From: Pedobacter sp. D749
GTDB taxonomy: Bacteria; Bacteroidota; Bacteroidia; Sphingobacteriales; Sphingobacteriaceae
NCBI RefSeq assembly: GCF_019317285.1
Contig: NZ_CP079218.1
Span: 1,426,001 to 1,490,000 of the forward strand
Length of the DNA stretch: 64,000 bases
Direction of reading: 5' to 3'
In this document: positions 52,312-61,709 of the stretch, piece after piece
How positions within the stretch are numbered: the stretch's first letter is position 1
Layout: each line of letters starts with the position of its first letter
Made by a program: the position numbers and the translations under genes
Notes under the pieces: model-generated
Databases searched by the model: none
Told to the model about the DNA's origin: nothing
Seen by the model: only the letters and a program-made list of their open reading frames with translations

Positions 52312-52337
52312 AAAAGCCCGATGAAAATCGGGCTTTT
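52312..52337 (-). terminator. Intrinsic terminator between the POT genes
   Basis: AAAAGCCCGAT pairs with ATCGGGCTTTT around a GAAA tetraloop. It lies downstream of POT copy 2 and upstream of copy 1. Confidence 0.85.
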
Positions 52338-52358
52338 GGGTAAAAGTTATTTTTTTTA

Positions 52359-53954
52359 TTAGTGAACACCGTGCATCCATTTGCGCAGAATAGGGCTTAT
52401 GGCAAACATAATTAAACCTGCTACAATTGGTATTATGGTGAATATTAGGAAGAAAGTGGAAATTGAATAAGCGGCGCTTATTTTGTCAATTAATGATCCT
52501 GTAGCTCCGGCCAGGTAGTTACCAATGGCAGTACAGGTAAAAAATACACCAAACATTAAACCCACAAGGTTCGAAGGTGCAAGCTTACTTACATACGATA
52601 GTCCAACGGGAGAGATACATAACTCGCCAACAGTATGGAAGAAATAGGCAAAAATTAACCAGAATAAACTTACTTGTGCTGAAGTGGCTCCTTGTGGAAT
52701 AGACGAACCGCCATAAGCTAAGCCTGCGAAACCGATGCCTACAAAAATTAAACCGAAACCAAATTTTACAGGCCCGCTTGGGTTAAATTTGGTTTCCCAT
52801 ATTTTGGAAACGATAGGCGCCAGTGATACGATAAAGAATGAGTTTAATACACTAAACCAGGAAGCCGGAACTTCGGTACTTACCGAGCCCATTTCTCTGC
52901 TTACTTTCCAGATGGCCAATACCCAGATAATGGCAAAACTCAATAACGTAAATAAAATAGTTGCCGGATATTTCTTGAAAATTTTGCCCGCTAATGAAAA
53001 CAGCACAAAAGTTACGGCTACCAATGGAAATATGGTCAGGATGGCATCTACCCATTTAAAGGTTGTAGCTGCTCCTCCTGTTAAGTTTCTTAAGGTATAA
53101 TCTTTTGCGAAAATCGTCATCGATCCGCCTGCCTGTTCAAATACCATCCAGAAGAAAATGGTAAAAATAGACAAAATGGCGATTACCCATAAACGTTGAC
53201 TTCTAACTTTTTTAGGAATTTCTTCTATCGTTGGATCTGCTTTTTCTACCGCTTTAGTTTTATCTACTGCCGAACCGATTACCCCAAATATTTTTTGTGC
53301 GAAATAAAACTGTAGCATTCCGAAAAGCATAAATACACCGGCTAAGCCGAAACCATAATGCCAGCCTACTTTTTCGCCGATATAACCGCACATCAACATC
53401 CCGATAAATGCACCGGAATTAATACCCATGTAAAATATGGCATAAGCACTATCTTTTTTATCGCTAATAGGAGGGTAAAGTTTACCTACAATTGAAGAAA
53501 TATTTGGTTTAAAAAATCCGTTACCAATAATTAATAAAAGCAAACCAACATAGAAAAAATTGGTGCTAACCCCTTCAAGAGCCATTGCGGCATGACCGAG
53601 GGTCATGATAAAAGCACCGATAATCACCGCTTTTCTATAACCTGTAAATCTATCGGCAATTAAACCACCAAGTATTGGTGTAAAATATACCAAACCGGTA
53701 TAAATAGCATAAAGTTGTAAGGCTTCAGGCCTTGGCCAACCCCAACCGTTTTTGCTCAAATCGCTAATCAGGAACAAAACCAAAATGGCCCGCATTCCGT
53801 AATAACTGAATCTCTCCCACATTTCAGTAAAAAAGAGTACAAAAAGGCCAACCGGATGGCTAAATAATTTTTCTGGAGAAACGCCTTGACTGGTTAAGTG
53901 GAGGTCTAGTTCCTTATCATGGTCAATACTAATGGTTTCATTAGATGTTTGCAT
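52359..53954 (-). CDS. POT-family peptide MFS transporter, copy 2
   Basis: This 531-residue paralogue of the adjacent transporter carries the ExxER motif in FTEMWERFSYYGMRAILVLFL (about residues 43-63), IIGNGFFKPNISSIVGKLYP (the PTR2 signature) and about 14 hydrophobic helices. The N-terminal 30 residues form a short hydrophilic extension. It differs from copy 1 in length and loop sequence, so substrate range may differ. Tandem POT genes are common in Bacteroidota that live on peptides. Confidence 0.93.
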   Translation of the reverse strand: MQTSNETISIDHDKELDLHLTSQGVSPEKLFSHPVGLFVLFFTEMWERFSYYGMRAILVLFLISDLSKNGWGWPRPEALQLYAIYTGLVYFTPILGGLIADRFTGYRKAVIIGAFIMTLGHAAMALEGVSTNFFYVGLLLLIIGNGFFKPNISSIVGKLYPPISDKKDSAYAIFYMGINSGAFIGMLMCGYIGEKVGWHYGFGLAGVFMLFGMLQFYFAQKIFGVIGSAVDKTKAVEKADPTIEEIPKKVRSQRLWVIAILSIFTIFFWMVFEQAGGSMTIFAKDYTLRNLTGGAATTFKWVDAILTIFPLVAVTFVLFSLAGKIFKKYPATILFTLLSFAIIWVLAIWKVSREMGSVSTEVPASWFSVLNSFFIVSLAPIVSKIWETKFNPSGPVKFGFGLIFVGIGFAGLAYGGSSIPQGATSAQVSLFWLIFAYFFHTVGELCISPVGLSYVSKLAPSNLVGLMFGVFFTCTAIGNYLAGATGSLIDKISAAYSISTFFLIFTIIPIVAGLIMFAISPILRKWMHGVH

Positions 53955-54090
53955 AAAACATTTGTTGGTTTTAGTTTATGAATTCAGAATTTGTGTGTTG
54001 TTTAAGCTAGTTAGCAGGGCGCAATATAGTGAGCGATTGCCAAACTCACAAATTTTTAAGTAAGGAGTAAGGTAAATGGTTTGTTAAGAA

Positions 54091-54987
54091 TTAAAACTTT
54101 CTGATGGGTTTAACATTTTTCTTTGGGTCTGCATAAAGCTCATCACTCGAATTTGGATCATTGTTAAGCGTAATATCTTCTTGCAATTTCAGCCTTCCGC
54201 CGATAATTTTAAAGCCATCAAAAGTGCCGTCTGATCCATAATATTCAAACTTTCCCTTAATTTCAGGATCAAAAGAAGCAAGATGGTCAAATACAATCAT
54301 GCCTGCTTTCAGATCCGTTTTTAAAGTCATTGCATTTGATTTGGCATACTCAAATATGATCCTGTTTTTTCCTTTTAGTTCTTTGCCATCAAAAACGGGA
54401 GCGCCAAAAGTGAGGTTATCCTTATCGAAAGAAAGAATATCGATTACCTTTTTGGTCGTTATTTGGGTATTACCCTTCCAGCCTAAAAGTATATAATAAG
54501 GCAATCGGTTTCCACTGGTTACCGGAACAATTTCATAATACCTGGCACCAAACCATTTCTGATTATTGGTAATGACGTTGGGATCGCCAAGATTATCGGT
54601 TTGATCGATTAAGGGGTAAAGTTTCAACGCGCCGCTTTTTGTATTCATCTGGACGGCGCCATAATAGCGGTATGTACCGTTTTCGAGCAGTACATACCAA
54701 CTTAAAATTCTAAAAGCCTGATCTGGTGATTTAATTACAGATACATTTTTAAGCGAATCGAAAGGATAAGAAAAAGAATTGGAGACTTTTAAAGCATCAA
54801 CCAATGTTTTTACAAAACCACCGTTTATTTCTAATTTTTGAGCATCGTTTTGCGCAGCAACAACTCTTGCCGATATTTTAATCAGTGTATCCTGGAAAAC
54901 ATTTAAAGTGTTTGGTGATTGCTGTGCTTTTAGGTTTAAGCTCAGTGTTCCAATGATTAAAAGGATGTAAAATCTGATAACTTTCAT
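54091..54987 (-). CDS. Secreted protein of unknown function
   Basis: This 298-residue protein has a signal peptide (MKVIRFYILLIIGTLSLNLKA). The mature part is mixed alpha/beta without a family I can name; notable segments are FRILSWYVLLENGTYRYYGA, then WFGARYYEIVPVTSG, YYILLGWKGNTQITTKKVID and FEYYGSDGTFDGFKIIGGRL. Cys is absent from the mature part. It begins 35 bp after the thiolase stop on the same strand and may be co-transcribed with it. It is periplasmic or surface located. Confidence 0.75.
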   Translation of the reverse strand: MKVIRFYILLIIGTLSLNLKAQQSPNTLNVFQDTLIKISARVVAAQNDAQKLEINGGFVKTLVDALKVSNSFSYPFDSLKNVSVIKSPDQAFRILSWYVLLENGTYRYYGAVQMNTKSGALKLYPLIDQTDNLGDPNVITNNQKWFGARYYEIVPVTSGNRLPYYILLGWKGNTQITTKKVIDILSFDKDNLTFGAPVFDGKELKGKNRIIFEYAKSNAMTLKTDLKAGMIVFDHLASFDPEIKGKFEYYGSDGTFDGFKIIGGRLKLQEDITLNNDPNSSDELYADPKKNVKPIRKF

Positions 54988-55022
54988 ACAATCAAATACG
55001 CCATACGCTGCAAAACCAAAGA

Positions 55023-56198
55023 TTATAATTTCTCGATAACGAGGGCACTTGCACCACCACCACCATTACAGATTCCGGCTACGCCGATTTTTCCGTTATT
55101 TTGCGCCAACACCGAAAGTAAGGTAACTACAATCCGGGCGCCCGATGCGCCAAGTGGGTGACCTAAGGAAACGGCACCACCGTTAACGTTAACCTGGTTA
55201 TCGTTTAGTTCTAAAAGTTGGTTATTTGCGATAGAAACCACAGAAAATGCCTCATTGATCTCAAAATAATCTACATCTTTTATGTTGATACCGGCTTTAT
55301 GTAAAGCTAAGGGAATTGCTTTTGATGGTGCAGTGGTAAACCATTCTGGTGCTTGTTGCGCATCAGCGTAACCCAAAATTTTAGCTAAAGGTGTTAAACC
55401 TAGCTCTTTTGCTTTATCTGCACTCATTAAAACCAATGCTGCTGCGCCATCGTTTAAAGTTGAAGCATTTGCTGCAGTTACAGTTCCATCTTTTTTGAAA
55501 ACCGGTTTTAATGACGGTATTTTATCAAATTTAACAGCTGTGGGCTCATCGTCCGTATCAACTAAAGTAACCTCTCCTTTACGGTCTTTAACCTCAACGG
55601 CTATAATTTCACCAGCAAATTTACCTGAAGTTTGTGCGGCTTGTGCTCTTTTGTAAGATTCGATGGCAAAATTATCCTGTTCTTCGCGACTAATCTGGCA
55701 TTCGGTAGCGCAAAGTTCGGCTGCAGAACCCATGTGGTAATCGTTGTAAACATCCCAAAGGCCATCTTTTACTAAACCGTCTGTAACCTGTCCGTGGCCC
55801 AGACGATAACCGTTTCTTGCCTTATCCAGGTAGTAGGGAACATTGCTCATGCTTTCCATACCGCCGGCAACAATAATTTCATTATCGCCATTTGCAATAC
55901 TTTGTGCGGCAAGCATGATTGCTTTTGTACCCGAAGCACATACTTTATTTATGGTTGTGGCAGGTAAATCTGGCAATCCGGCTAATTTTGCAGCCTGTGT
56001 AGCAGGTGCTTGTCCAACGTTAGCCGATAAAACATTGCCCATATATACTTCCTGGATCTGTTCTGGTTTTAGTCCAGCTTTTTCAATGGCTGCTTTAATG
56101 GCAAAACCACCGAGTTGAGTAGCGGAAAATTGAGCTAATGAGCCTCCAAAGCTACCTATAGGCGTTCTCACAGCTGATACAATAACAACTTCTTTCAT
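55023..56198 (-). CDS. Acetyl-CoA C-acetyltransferase (thiolase)
   Basis: This 391-residue thiolase interconverts two acetyl-CoA and acetoacetyl-CoA. The nucleophilic Cys87 lies in [19 protein letters not shown] holds the active-site Asn/Glu region, [11 protein letters not shown] the catalytic His, and [15 protein letters not shown] the C-terminal catalytic Cys. Its leader is nearly identical to that of scoA, including a TTAG-N4-CTAA dyad. Thiolase plus CoA transferase would feed acetoacetate into acetyl-CoA, and I infer co-regulation. Immediately upstream of its promoter begins the ~218-bp tandem repeat array. Confidence 0.93.
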   Translation of the reverse strand: MKEVVIVSAVRTPIGSFGGSLAQFSATQLGGFAIKAAIEKAGLKPEQIQEVYMGNVLSANVGQAPATQAAKLAGLPDLPATTINKVCASGTKAIMLAAQSIANGDNEIIVAGGMESMSNVPYYLDKARNGYRLGHGQVTDGLVKDGLWDVYNDYHMGSAAELCATECQISREEQDNFAIESYKRAQAAQTSGKFAGEIIAVEVKDRKGEVTLVDTDDEPTAVKFDKIPSLKPVFKKDGTVTAANASTLNDGAAALVLMSADKAKELGLTPLAKILGYADAQQAPEWFTTAPSKAIPLALHKAGINIKDVDYFEINEAFSVVSIANNQLLELNDNQVNVNGGAVSLGHPLGASGARIVVTLLSVLAQNNGKIGVAGICNGGGGASALVIEKL

Positions 56199-56210
56199 GT
56201 AAACTAATTT

Positions 56211-56240
56211 TTATGAATTTTTGGTTAGGCCGCTAAGTTA
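56211..56240 (-). promoter_or_regulatory. Thiolase promoter/operator leader shared with scoA
   Basis: On the minus strand the sequence begins TAACTTAGCGGCCTAACC and continues CAAAAATTCATAAA-like. It matches the scoA leader at about 27 of 30 positions and keeps the TTAG-N4-CTAA dyad with a different N4 (CGGC versus CGAA). The change in the spacer but not in the arms supports a protein-binding dyad. Confidence 0.6.
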
Positions 56241-56243
56241 GTT

Positions 56244-57110
56244 AAACCTCGCAGGTTTCCAAAACCTGCGAGGTTTAAAAATAACGTGGAAAAATGATTT
56301 TAGCACATTTGAAACAATAAGTTTTATTAGGTTTTTGAAAAGGTACTGTAGTGTTTCTTGGGCTTATTCAGTCCTGCTGTTCGCTGTAGCCCTCATTCTT
56401 CGGGGCTGTCGCTGCCATCAGGTTTAAATTACCTTGGCTGGTGCTGTTTGGGTAGAAATAAAAACCTCGCAGGTTTCTAAAACCTGCGAGGTTTAAAAAT
56501 AACGTGGAAAAATGATTTTAGCACATTTGAAACAATAAGTTTTATTAGGTTTTTGGAAAGGTACTGTAGTGTTTCTTGGGCTTATTCAGTCCTGCTGTTC
56601 GCTATAGCCCTCATTCTTCGGGGCTGTCGCTGCCATCAGGTTTAAATTAAATGGGTTTGGTGGTGCTTTGGGCAGAAATAAAAACCTCGCAGGTTTCTAA
56701 AACCTGCGAGGTTTAAAAATAACGTGGAAAAATGATTTTAGCACATTTGAAACAATAAGTTTTATTAGGTTTTTGGAAAGGTACTGTAGTGTTTCTTGGG
56801 CTTATTCAGTCCTGCTGTTCGCTGTAGCCCTCATTCTTCGGGGCTGTCGCTGCCATCAGGTTTAAATTAATGGGTTTGGTGCTGCTTGGGGCAGAAATTA
56901 AAACCTGTGAGGTTTAAAAATAACGTGGAAAAATGATTTTAGCACATTTGAAATAATATGTTTTATAGGTTTTTGGAAAGGTACTGCAGTGTTTCTTTGG
57001 GTTTATTCAGTCCTGCTGTTCGCTGTAGCCCTCATACTTCGGGCCTGCCGCTGCCATCAGGTTTAAATTACCTTGGTTGGTGCTGCTTGGGTTTGGTTGC
57101 TGGGTGGAGG
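56244..57110. repeat. Tandem array of four ~218-bp hairpin-bearing repeats
   Basis: Units start at 56244, 56462, 56682 and about 56900 (periods 218, 220, about 220). Each begins with two palindromes, AAACCTCGCAGGTTT and AAACCTGCGAGGTTT, that together fold into a longer hairpin. The same ~150-bp core follows (ATAACGTGGAAAAATGATTT ... GCTGTCGCTGCCATCAGG), then a short variable tail. Unit 4 has lost the first palindrome. No unit has a conserved reading frame. The unit is far too long and too uniform for a CRISPR array. Confidence 0.9.
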
Positions 57111-57126
57111 AAATTTATTAATGTAC

Positions 57127-57159
57127 AAACCTATCAGGTTTCTGAAACCTGATAGGTTT
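57127..57159. repeat. Variant hairpin of the same AAACCT-AGGTTT family
   Basis: AAACCTATCAGGTTT and AAACCTGATAGGTTT form the same double palindrome with changed loop bases (ATC/GAT for CGC/GCG), but without the 218-bp core. It suggests the hairpin is an autonomous element that the tandem unit captured. Confidence 0.8.
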
Positions 57160-57287
57160 AATTTAAACTGTGGGTTCGCGTTAGGGATTGTAAGGGTTCA
57201 GTACCGATCCTTCATCGGTACCGGAGCGAAGCGCAGCCCTGAAAAAGCCCGACCCTTGCGTAGCTTGGGGAACGCCCAAATATTAAC

Positions 57288-57336
57288 AGACTTCCGAAGT
57301 TTGCTGATGCCCTGGGCTTGAAAACTTCGGAAGTCT
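57288..57336. repeat. Inverted repeat downstream of the Arc-type gene
   Basis: AGACTTCCGAAGTTT pairs with AAACTTCGGAAGTCT around an 19-nt loop, 5 bp after the stop codon of the minus-strand RHH gene. It has no T run. It may end the SPFH operon or be another dispersed palindrome. Confidence 0.65.
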
Positions 57337-57341
57337 TGCTT

Positions 57342-57509
57342 TTATTCCTCTTTCGCCTTGCCTTTCTTTCTCGATTTTAATGCCTGCGTGAGTAGAAACT
57401 CGATCTGCCCGTTCGTACTTCTAAACTCATCGGCAGCCCAGGTTTCTACTTCTTTTAATAAAGCAGGACTAATTCTTAATACAAAAGCTTTTTTATCTTT
57501 CTCCGCCAT
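57342..57509 (-). CDS. Arc-type ribbon-helix-helix DNA-binding protein
   Basis: The product is 55 residues: MAEKDKKAFVLRISPALLKE, then VETWAADEFRSTNGQIEFLL and TQALKSRKKGKAKEE. The pattern is that of Arc/MetJ ribbon-helix-helix proteins: a short beta strand (KAFVLRIS), helix A (PALLKEVETWAADE), a turn with RSTNGQ, and helix B (IEFLLTQALKSR), then a basic tail. The ATG at 57507-57509 lies 2 bp after the stop of the upstream membrane-protein gene. The gene ends the SPFH operon and may autoregulate it as a dimeric repressor. No toxin partner is visible, so a toxin-antitoxin role is not supported. Confidence 0.85.
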   Translation of the reverse strand: MAEKDKKAFVLRISPALLKEVETWAADEFRSTNGQIEFLLTQALKSRKKGKAKEE

Positions 57510-57511
57510 TC

Positions 57512-58033
57512 TTATTGTATTGCTTGTATATTATACCTCGTTTTTAAATTAATCAAAAACATCTCCTGATCTTCTATTTTATTAGAACTGAACAACAGTT
57601 TTTTGCCGTTTTTAAATTCCAGTTGTAATCCTCTGTTTTTATCGTTTAATAAATAAGCCTTATCTTTAAATTTAAACCAGAGCCGGTTTTTTACTCCATA
57701 GCCCCCGTATTCAGAAAATGCATCGTACTTTTTGATGTACGCTTTTTCAATACGCTCCCAACGGAAATGACTTAATGTTAAGTGAAAAGGGGAATACCGG
57801 AAAGAAACCTCTTCAGCTGTTATCTTTAGGGTGAGCTTGTGCTGTTGCACTAAAAAAATGATTAAAAACGGAGATAGGAGCGCTAAAACCGGGGCGAAGC
57901 ACATCTCTTTAAGTTCAGCGATACTTAAGCCATTATTATGGAAAATAAGTAGGGCCGCTGTTGGAAATATAGTGGCTGCCGTAACCAGATAAAGCCACCA
58001 GATCTTCAATCCATGTTTTTCTTCAAATTCCAT
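57512..58033 (-). CDS. Two-helix membrane protein in the SPFH operon
   Basis: This 173-residue protein has two N-terminal transmembrane helices (IWWLYLVTAATIFPTAALLIF and FAPVLALLSPFLIIFLVQ) followed by a beta-rich cytoplasmic domain (LTLKITAEEVSFRYSPFHLT, then WERIEKAYIKKYDAFSEYGGYG and FKNGKKLLFSSNKIEDQ). That layout resembles bacterial PH-domain-like membrane proteins, but the match is by pattern only. It lies between the SPFH protein (4-bp gap) and the RHH protein (2-bp gap), so it probably works with the SPFH assembly at the membrane. Confidence 0.75.
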   Translation of the reverse strand: MEFEEKHGLKIWWLYLVTAATIFPTAALLIFHNNGLSIAELKEMCFAPVLALLSPFLIIFLVQQHKLTLKITAEEVSFRYSPFHLTLSHFRWERIEKAYIKKYDAFSEYGGYGVKNRLWFKFKDKAYLLNDKNRGLQLEFKNGKKLLFSSNKIEDQEMFLINLKTRYNIQAIQ

Positions 58034-58037
58034 TAGC

Positions 58038-58895
58038 TTAATTATACAAGGTTCCGGTGTTTACTACAGGTTGTACATGGCGATCTCCGCATAAAACCAC
58101 CAATAAATTGCTTACCATAGCTGCTTTACGCTCTTCATCCAGATCAACAATCCCTTTTTGTGATAATTTCTCTAATGCCATTTCTACCATACCTACGGCG
58201 CCTTCTACAATTAATTTACGGGCTGCAATTACTGCTGTGGCCTGTTGGCGCTGTAACATGGCGCTGGCAATTTCCGGCGCATAAGCCAAATGCGAAATCC
58301 TGGCCTCTAAAACTTCGATGCCTGCGCGCGATAAACGTTCGTTCAGTTCGTTTTCTAAAAGTTCACTTACTTTTTCAGCGCCATCTTTTAAGGTAATACT
58401 GGTTTCTTCCCCTTCAGCATGGTCGTATGGGAAGATATTGGCTAAATGCCTTACAGCAGCTTCACTCTGGATGTTTACATATTGCATGTAGTTTTCTACA
58501 GAGAAAACGGCTTTGGCAGTTTCGTTTACTTTCCAAACCACCACAGCGGCAATTTCGATCGGGTTGCCAAGTTTATCATTAACCTTTAACTGCTGCCCGT
58601 TTAAATTGTTGGCTTTTAACGATAAGCGTCTTTTTGTGGTTAGTGGATTTACCCAGAAAAAACCATCGGCTTTTACCGTACCGATATATTTTCCGAACAG
58701 GGTAAGTACCATCGATTGGTTGGGGTTAATGATTAAAAAGCCCGGAAATAGTAAAAATATATCTATGGCTAATAAAATCCCTCCCCAGAAAAAAAATTCT
58801 GAAACAAAACAGAAAATGGAAGCAGCCAGCAATAATATGCTTATTGCGAATGTTAAATAGCCAGATGGCGGATTGATAATTTTTTCTTGATACAT
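58038..58895 (-). CDS. SPFH/band 7 domain membrane protein
   Basis: The product is 285 residues from the ATG at 58893-58895; 19 further codons are open upstream but look like leader. Two hydrophobic helices ([41 protein letters not shown]) are followed by a band 7/SPFH domain ([20 protein letters not shown], then [40 protein letters not shown]). The tail contains [25 protein letters not shown] proteins form ring-like cages at membranes and often recruit proteases or organise membrane domains. It heads an operon with a two-helix protein and an RHH regulator. Confidence 0.9.
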   Translation of the reverse strand: MYQEKIINPPSGYLTFAISILLLAASIFCFVSEFFFWGGILLAIDIFLLFPGFLIINPNQSMVLTLFGKYIGTVKADGFFWVNPLTTKRRLSLKANNLNGQQLKVNDKLGNPIEIAAVVVWKVNETAKAVFSVENYMQYVNIQSEAAVRHLANIFPYDHAEGEETSITLKDGAEKVSELLENELNERLSRAGIEVLEARISHLAYAPEIASAMLQRQQATAVIAARKLIVEGAVGMVEMALEKLSQKGIVDLDEERKAAMVSNLLVVLCGDRHVQPVVNTGTLYN

Positions 58896-58983
58896 AATTG
58901 ATATTAATTTGATATCATAAAGTAAAATATAAAATCTGGTAATTGCAAACAAAACCGGTAAAATGTATATTAGATAAAAATGC

Positions 58984-58991
58984 TATTTTTG
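58984..58991 (+). promoter_or_regulatory. Probable -7 element of the PgpH-like gene
   Basis: TATTTTTG matches TAnnTTTG, 22 nt upstream of the TTG start at 59014. The short distance makes the TTG plausible as the true start. Confidence 0.45.
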
Positions 58992-59013
58992 ACAGTACAA
59001 TAATTACATCGTT

Positions 59014-61092
59014 TTGGCTAAAATCAAGAGAAATTCACACAAGATCCTTTACCGGAAATATTCATCAAACCTGAAATATGTGATGATGATATTTACCGTT
59101 TTCATTATTACGCTATTCCTGCCCAAACAACCCCGGTTTAGATATGAGTTCGAAAAAAATGCGGTATGGAAAAACAAGGATCTGATTTCGCCTTTCAGTT
59201 TTGCTATTTTAAAAACCAACCCGCAGGTTAGTGCAGATAAAAAAAATGCCTTAAAAGATATTTTGCCCGTTTACCAATTGGATAGGGGCATTACTGCAAA
59301 TGCATTGGAAGAGTTTGCCAATGAATTTGATGTGAAATGGAAATCAAAACAGCTTAATGAAAAGGACAGGGATGTATATAAAAGTGCTGCCTATAAATTG
59401 TTGCAGCGTATTTACCAGAGAGGAATTATTGGTTTAAATGTGAAACACCAGGCTGGTGGTAAAAACTACGACTTTTCTTTGCTTGAAAATAATGTGGCAC
59501 AGGAGAAAAATACACAGGATGTTTTTACCGCAGAATCGGCCCTGATGTTTTTTAAAGATAATTTTAAGGCTCCTAACCAGGTAATGGGTGATCTGGTGGC
59601 AAACCTCGCAATTGATCATATTACTCCAAATATTGTATTTGATGAGCGGTTAACGCAAACCATACAAGACAATACAGTTAACAATATCTCTACTACGAAA
59701 GGGATGGTGCAAAAAGGAGAACTAATTGTGGCCAAGAATGATGTGATTGACGAAGAAATTTATCAGAAACTGGAATCTTACAAAGCTACTTACGATGCAC
59801 AAACCAAAACTATCGGCAGCAGGGCATTGGTTTACCTGGGGCAGGTGATATTGGTTGCTTTTATATTGGCTATTTTAATGTCGTTCCTTTTTCTTTTCCG
59901 GAAGGATATTTTTGCCGATAACCGTCAGCTCTCCCTAATCCTCATTGTAACCACGGGGATGCTACTTGCTTTAACCTGGGCCATTAAGATGGAAATCCCA
60001 AGTTTATACTACATTCCGTTCTGTGTGGTACCTATTATCATCAGGATCCTGTTTGATACGCGTTTGGCACTTTACCTCCATATGCTGGTGATTTTAATTG
60101 CCGGTTTCTTTGTGGCCAATAGTTTCGAATTTGTATTTTATCAGGTTACTGCGGGTATGGTTGCCATATTCAGTATAAAAAACTTCGTCAAACGCGAAAG
60201 ATTCCTGGTTTCCGCCTTATTTATTCTACTGGCTTATTTTGTTTCTTTTGTAGGCATTGCCTTACTGCGCGAAGGATCTTTCCGCGAAATAGAATGGTTG
60301 AACTTTATTCCTTTTGTTTTTAGCGTACTTTTATCGCTTTTGGCTTATCCGTTAATTTACCTGTTCGAACGTATTTTTGGTATTACTTCGGATGTGGCCT
60401 TAATTGAGTTGACCAATACCAATAATAAACTGTTAAGAGAGCTTGCTTTTAAAGCGCCTGGAACCTTTCAGCACTCTTTACAGGTAGCCAACCTTGCTGA
60501 GGCTGCGATATTTAAAATTGGTGGTAATTCTGTGCTGGTAAGGGCAGGGGCTTTATACCACGATATTGGTAAAGTAGACAATCCACAGTATTTTATTGAA
60601 AACCAAAATACGGCTGTGAGTCCGCATGATAAATTACCTTATGAGCAAAGTGCGCAGATCATTATTCAGCATGTGCACAAAGGAATTGAAATTTTAAGAA
60701 AAAATCAGATTCCTGAAGCGATTATTGATTTTATCAGAACGCACCATGGAAATACCCGGGTTGATTATTTTTATCAATCGTTTTTGAAAAATACACCTGA
60801 AAAATTTGTCGACGAAAACATTTTTCGCTACCCCGGACCAATACCTTTTAGCAAAGAAACGGGTGTGTTAATGTTAGCCGATTCGGTCGAAGCTGCCTCA
60901 AGAAGTCTGAAAAATCCCGATGCGCAGAACATAAATGATATCGTTGAACGTATAATTAACTACAAATTGGAGCAAAATCAGTTAGATGACTGCGATTTGA
61001 CGCTAAAAGATATTGAGACTATCAAATTGATATTCAAGACGATGCTGATGAGTATCTATCATGTGCGTATAGATTATCAACAAATTTTATAA
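59014..61092 (+). CDS. PgpH-like HD phosphodiesterase (7TMR-HD family)
   Basis: This 692-residue membrane protein has one N-terminal helix (YVMMIFTVFIITLFL), an extracytoplasmic domain (about 40-270), a cluster of about seven helices (about 270-460) and a cytoplasmic HD domain (about 485-640). The metal ligands are His in FQHSLQVANLAEAA, then YHDIGKVDNPQYFIENQ, and later HVHKG, THHG and LADSVEAASR. Proteins of this architecture degrade cyclic di-AMP. The start codon is TTG; there is no ATG before residue 24, which would cut into the first helix. The gene is monocistronic and divergent from the SPFH operon. Confidence 0.9.
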   Translation: MAKIKRNSHKILYRKYSSNLKYVMMIFTVFIITLFLPKQPRFRYEFEKNAVWKNKDLISPFSFAILKTNPQVSADKKNALKDILPVYQLDRGITANALEEFANEFDVKWKSKQLNEKDRDVYKSAAYKLLQRIYQRGIIGLNVKHQAGGKNYDFSLLENNVAQEKNTQDVFTAESALMFFKDNFKAPNQVMGDLVANLAIDHITPNIVFDERLTQTIQDNTVNNISTTKGMVQKGELIVAKNDVIDEEIYQKLESYKATYDAQTKTIGSRALVYLGQVILVAFILAILMSFLFLFRKDIFADNRQLSLILIVTTGMLLALTWAIKMEIPSLYYIPFCVVPIIIRILFDTRLALYLHMLVILIAGFFVANSFEFVFYQVTAGMVAIFSIKNFVKRERFLVSALFILLAYFVSFVGIALLREGSFREIEWLNFIPFVFSVLLSLLAYPLIYLFERIFGITSDVALIELTNTNNKLLRELAFKAPGTFQHSLQVANLAEAAIFKIGGNSVLVRAGALYHDIGKVDNPQYFIENQNTAVSPHDKLPYEQSAQIIIQHVHKGIEILRKNQIPEAIIDFIRTHHGNTRVDYFYQSFLKNTPEKFVDENIFRYPGPIPFSKETGVLMLADSVEAASRSLKNPDAQNINDIVERIINYKLEQNQLDDCDLTLKDIETIKLIFKTMLMSIYHVRIDYQQIL

Positions 61093-61098
61093 TTTTTT

Positions 61099-61128
61099 TT
61101 TGTTGGATAACTTGTTTTACTATATTTG
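61099..61128 (+). promoter_or_regulatory. Promoter of tRNA cluster
   Basis: TTTG (61099-61102), an 18-nt spacer and TATATTTG (61121-61128) form the best match in the window to the Bacteroidota TTTG-N19-TAnnTTTG promoter. The first tRNA starts 45 nt downstream. Confidence 0.7.
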
Positions 61129-61173
61129 CAGACCTCAAAACAACGCCGGTAGGGCAGAAAAGAGAGGTTTGAA

Positions 61174-61261
<88 letters not shown>

Positions 61262-61361
61262 AAAGAATAAAAATTTGCAAATAAAAATGGAATTGTCAAT
61301 TTAAATTCGTTACTTTGCAATCCCTTCGAAAAAGGGAAATAAAAAAAGAAGATACCAAGTT

Positions 61362-61435
61362 CGGGATGTAGCGTAGCCCGGTATCGCGCCTGCTTTGGGA
61401 GCAGGAGGTCGTAGGTTCGAATCCTGCCATCCCGA
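61362..61435 (+). tRNA. tRNA-Pro (anticodon TGG), copy 1
   Basis: This 74-nt tRNA has acceptor stem CGGGATG with CATCCCG and discriminator A. The anticodon stem CCTGC/GCAGG encloses TTTGGGA, with anticodon TGG. The T arm includes GTTCGAATCC. CCA is not encoded. Confidence 0.96.
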
Positions 61436-61485
61436 CAAAAAGTTGATCCACTTTTAAAACAGGATTAAAAGATCGATACCAAGTT

Positions 61486-61559
61486 CGGGATGTAGCGTAG
61501 CCCGGTATCGCGCCTGCTTTGGGAGCAGGAGGTCGTAGGTTCGAATCCTGCCATCCCGA
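61486..61559 (+). tRNA. tRNA-Pro (anticodon TGG), copy 2
   Basis: It is identical base for base to the tRNA at 61362-61435 and shares the preceding GATACCAAGTT, giving a 124-bp tandem duplication. Being the last gene before decayed mobile DNA, it is a plausible former integration site. Confidence 0.96.
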
Positions 61560-61578
61560 CACAAAATGTTAAAAACTG

Positions 61579-61605
61579 AAAAAAGAGGCTTTTGCCTCTT
61601 TTTTC
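61579..61605 (+). terminator. Intrinsic terminator of the tRNA cluster
   Basis: AAAAAAGAGGC pairs with GCCTCTTTTTT across a TTTT loop, 20 bp after the last tRNA. Confidence 0.88.
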
Positions 61606-61709
61606 GTTTATACAGCATCAATGCCTTATTGCGGATCAAGCAAAAAAGGGATCAAGCGTAAAAGTTGGGGAGTTGAGAAGTTTATTTAATTTTGTACAAC
61701 ATTATTATT

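Noticed and set aside
56244..57110. Repeat array as a CRISPR locus
   Set aside because: The repeated unit is about 218 bp and nearly identical throughout; there are no short repeats separated by unique spacers and no cas genes.
56958..57321. ORFs inside the repeat array and next to it
   Set aside because: They are not kept in the other repeat units at the same place, and their peptides show no protein-like pattern.
57342..57509. RHH protein as an antitoxin
   Set aside because: Neighbours are an SPFH protein and a membrane protein; no toxin-sized partner gene is present on either side.
57358..57552. Plus-strand ORF opposite the RHH gene
   Set aside because: It is the antisense shadow of the minus-strand 55-codon gene, which has a clear ribbon-helix-helix pattern and tight operon spacing.
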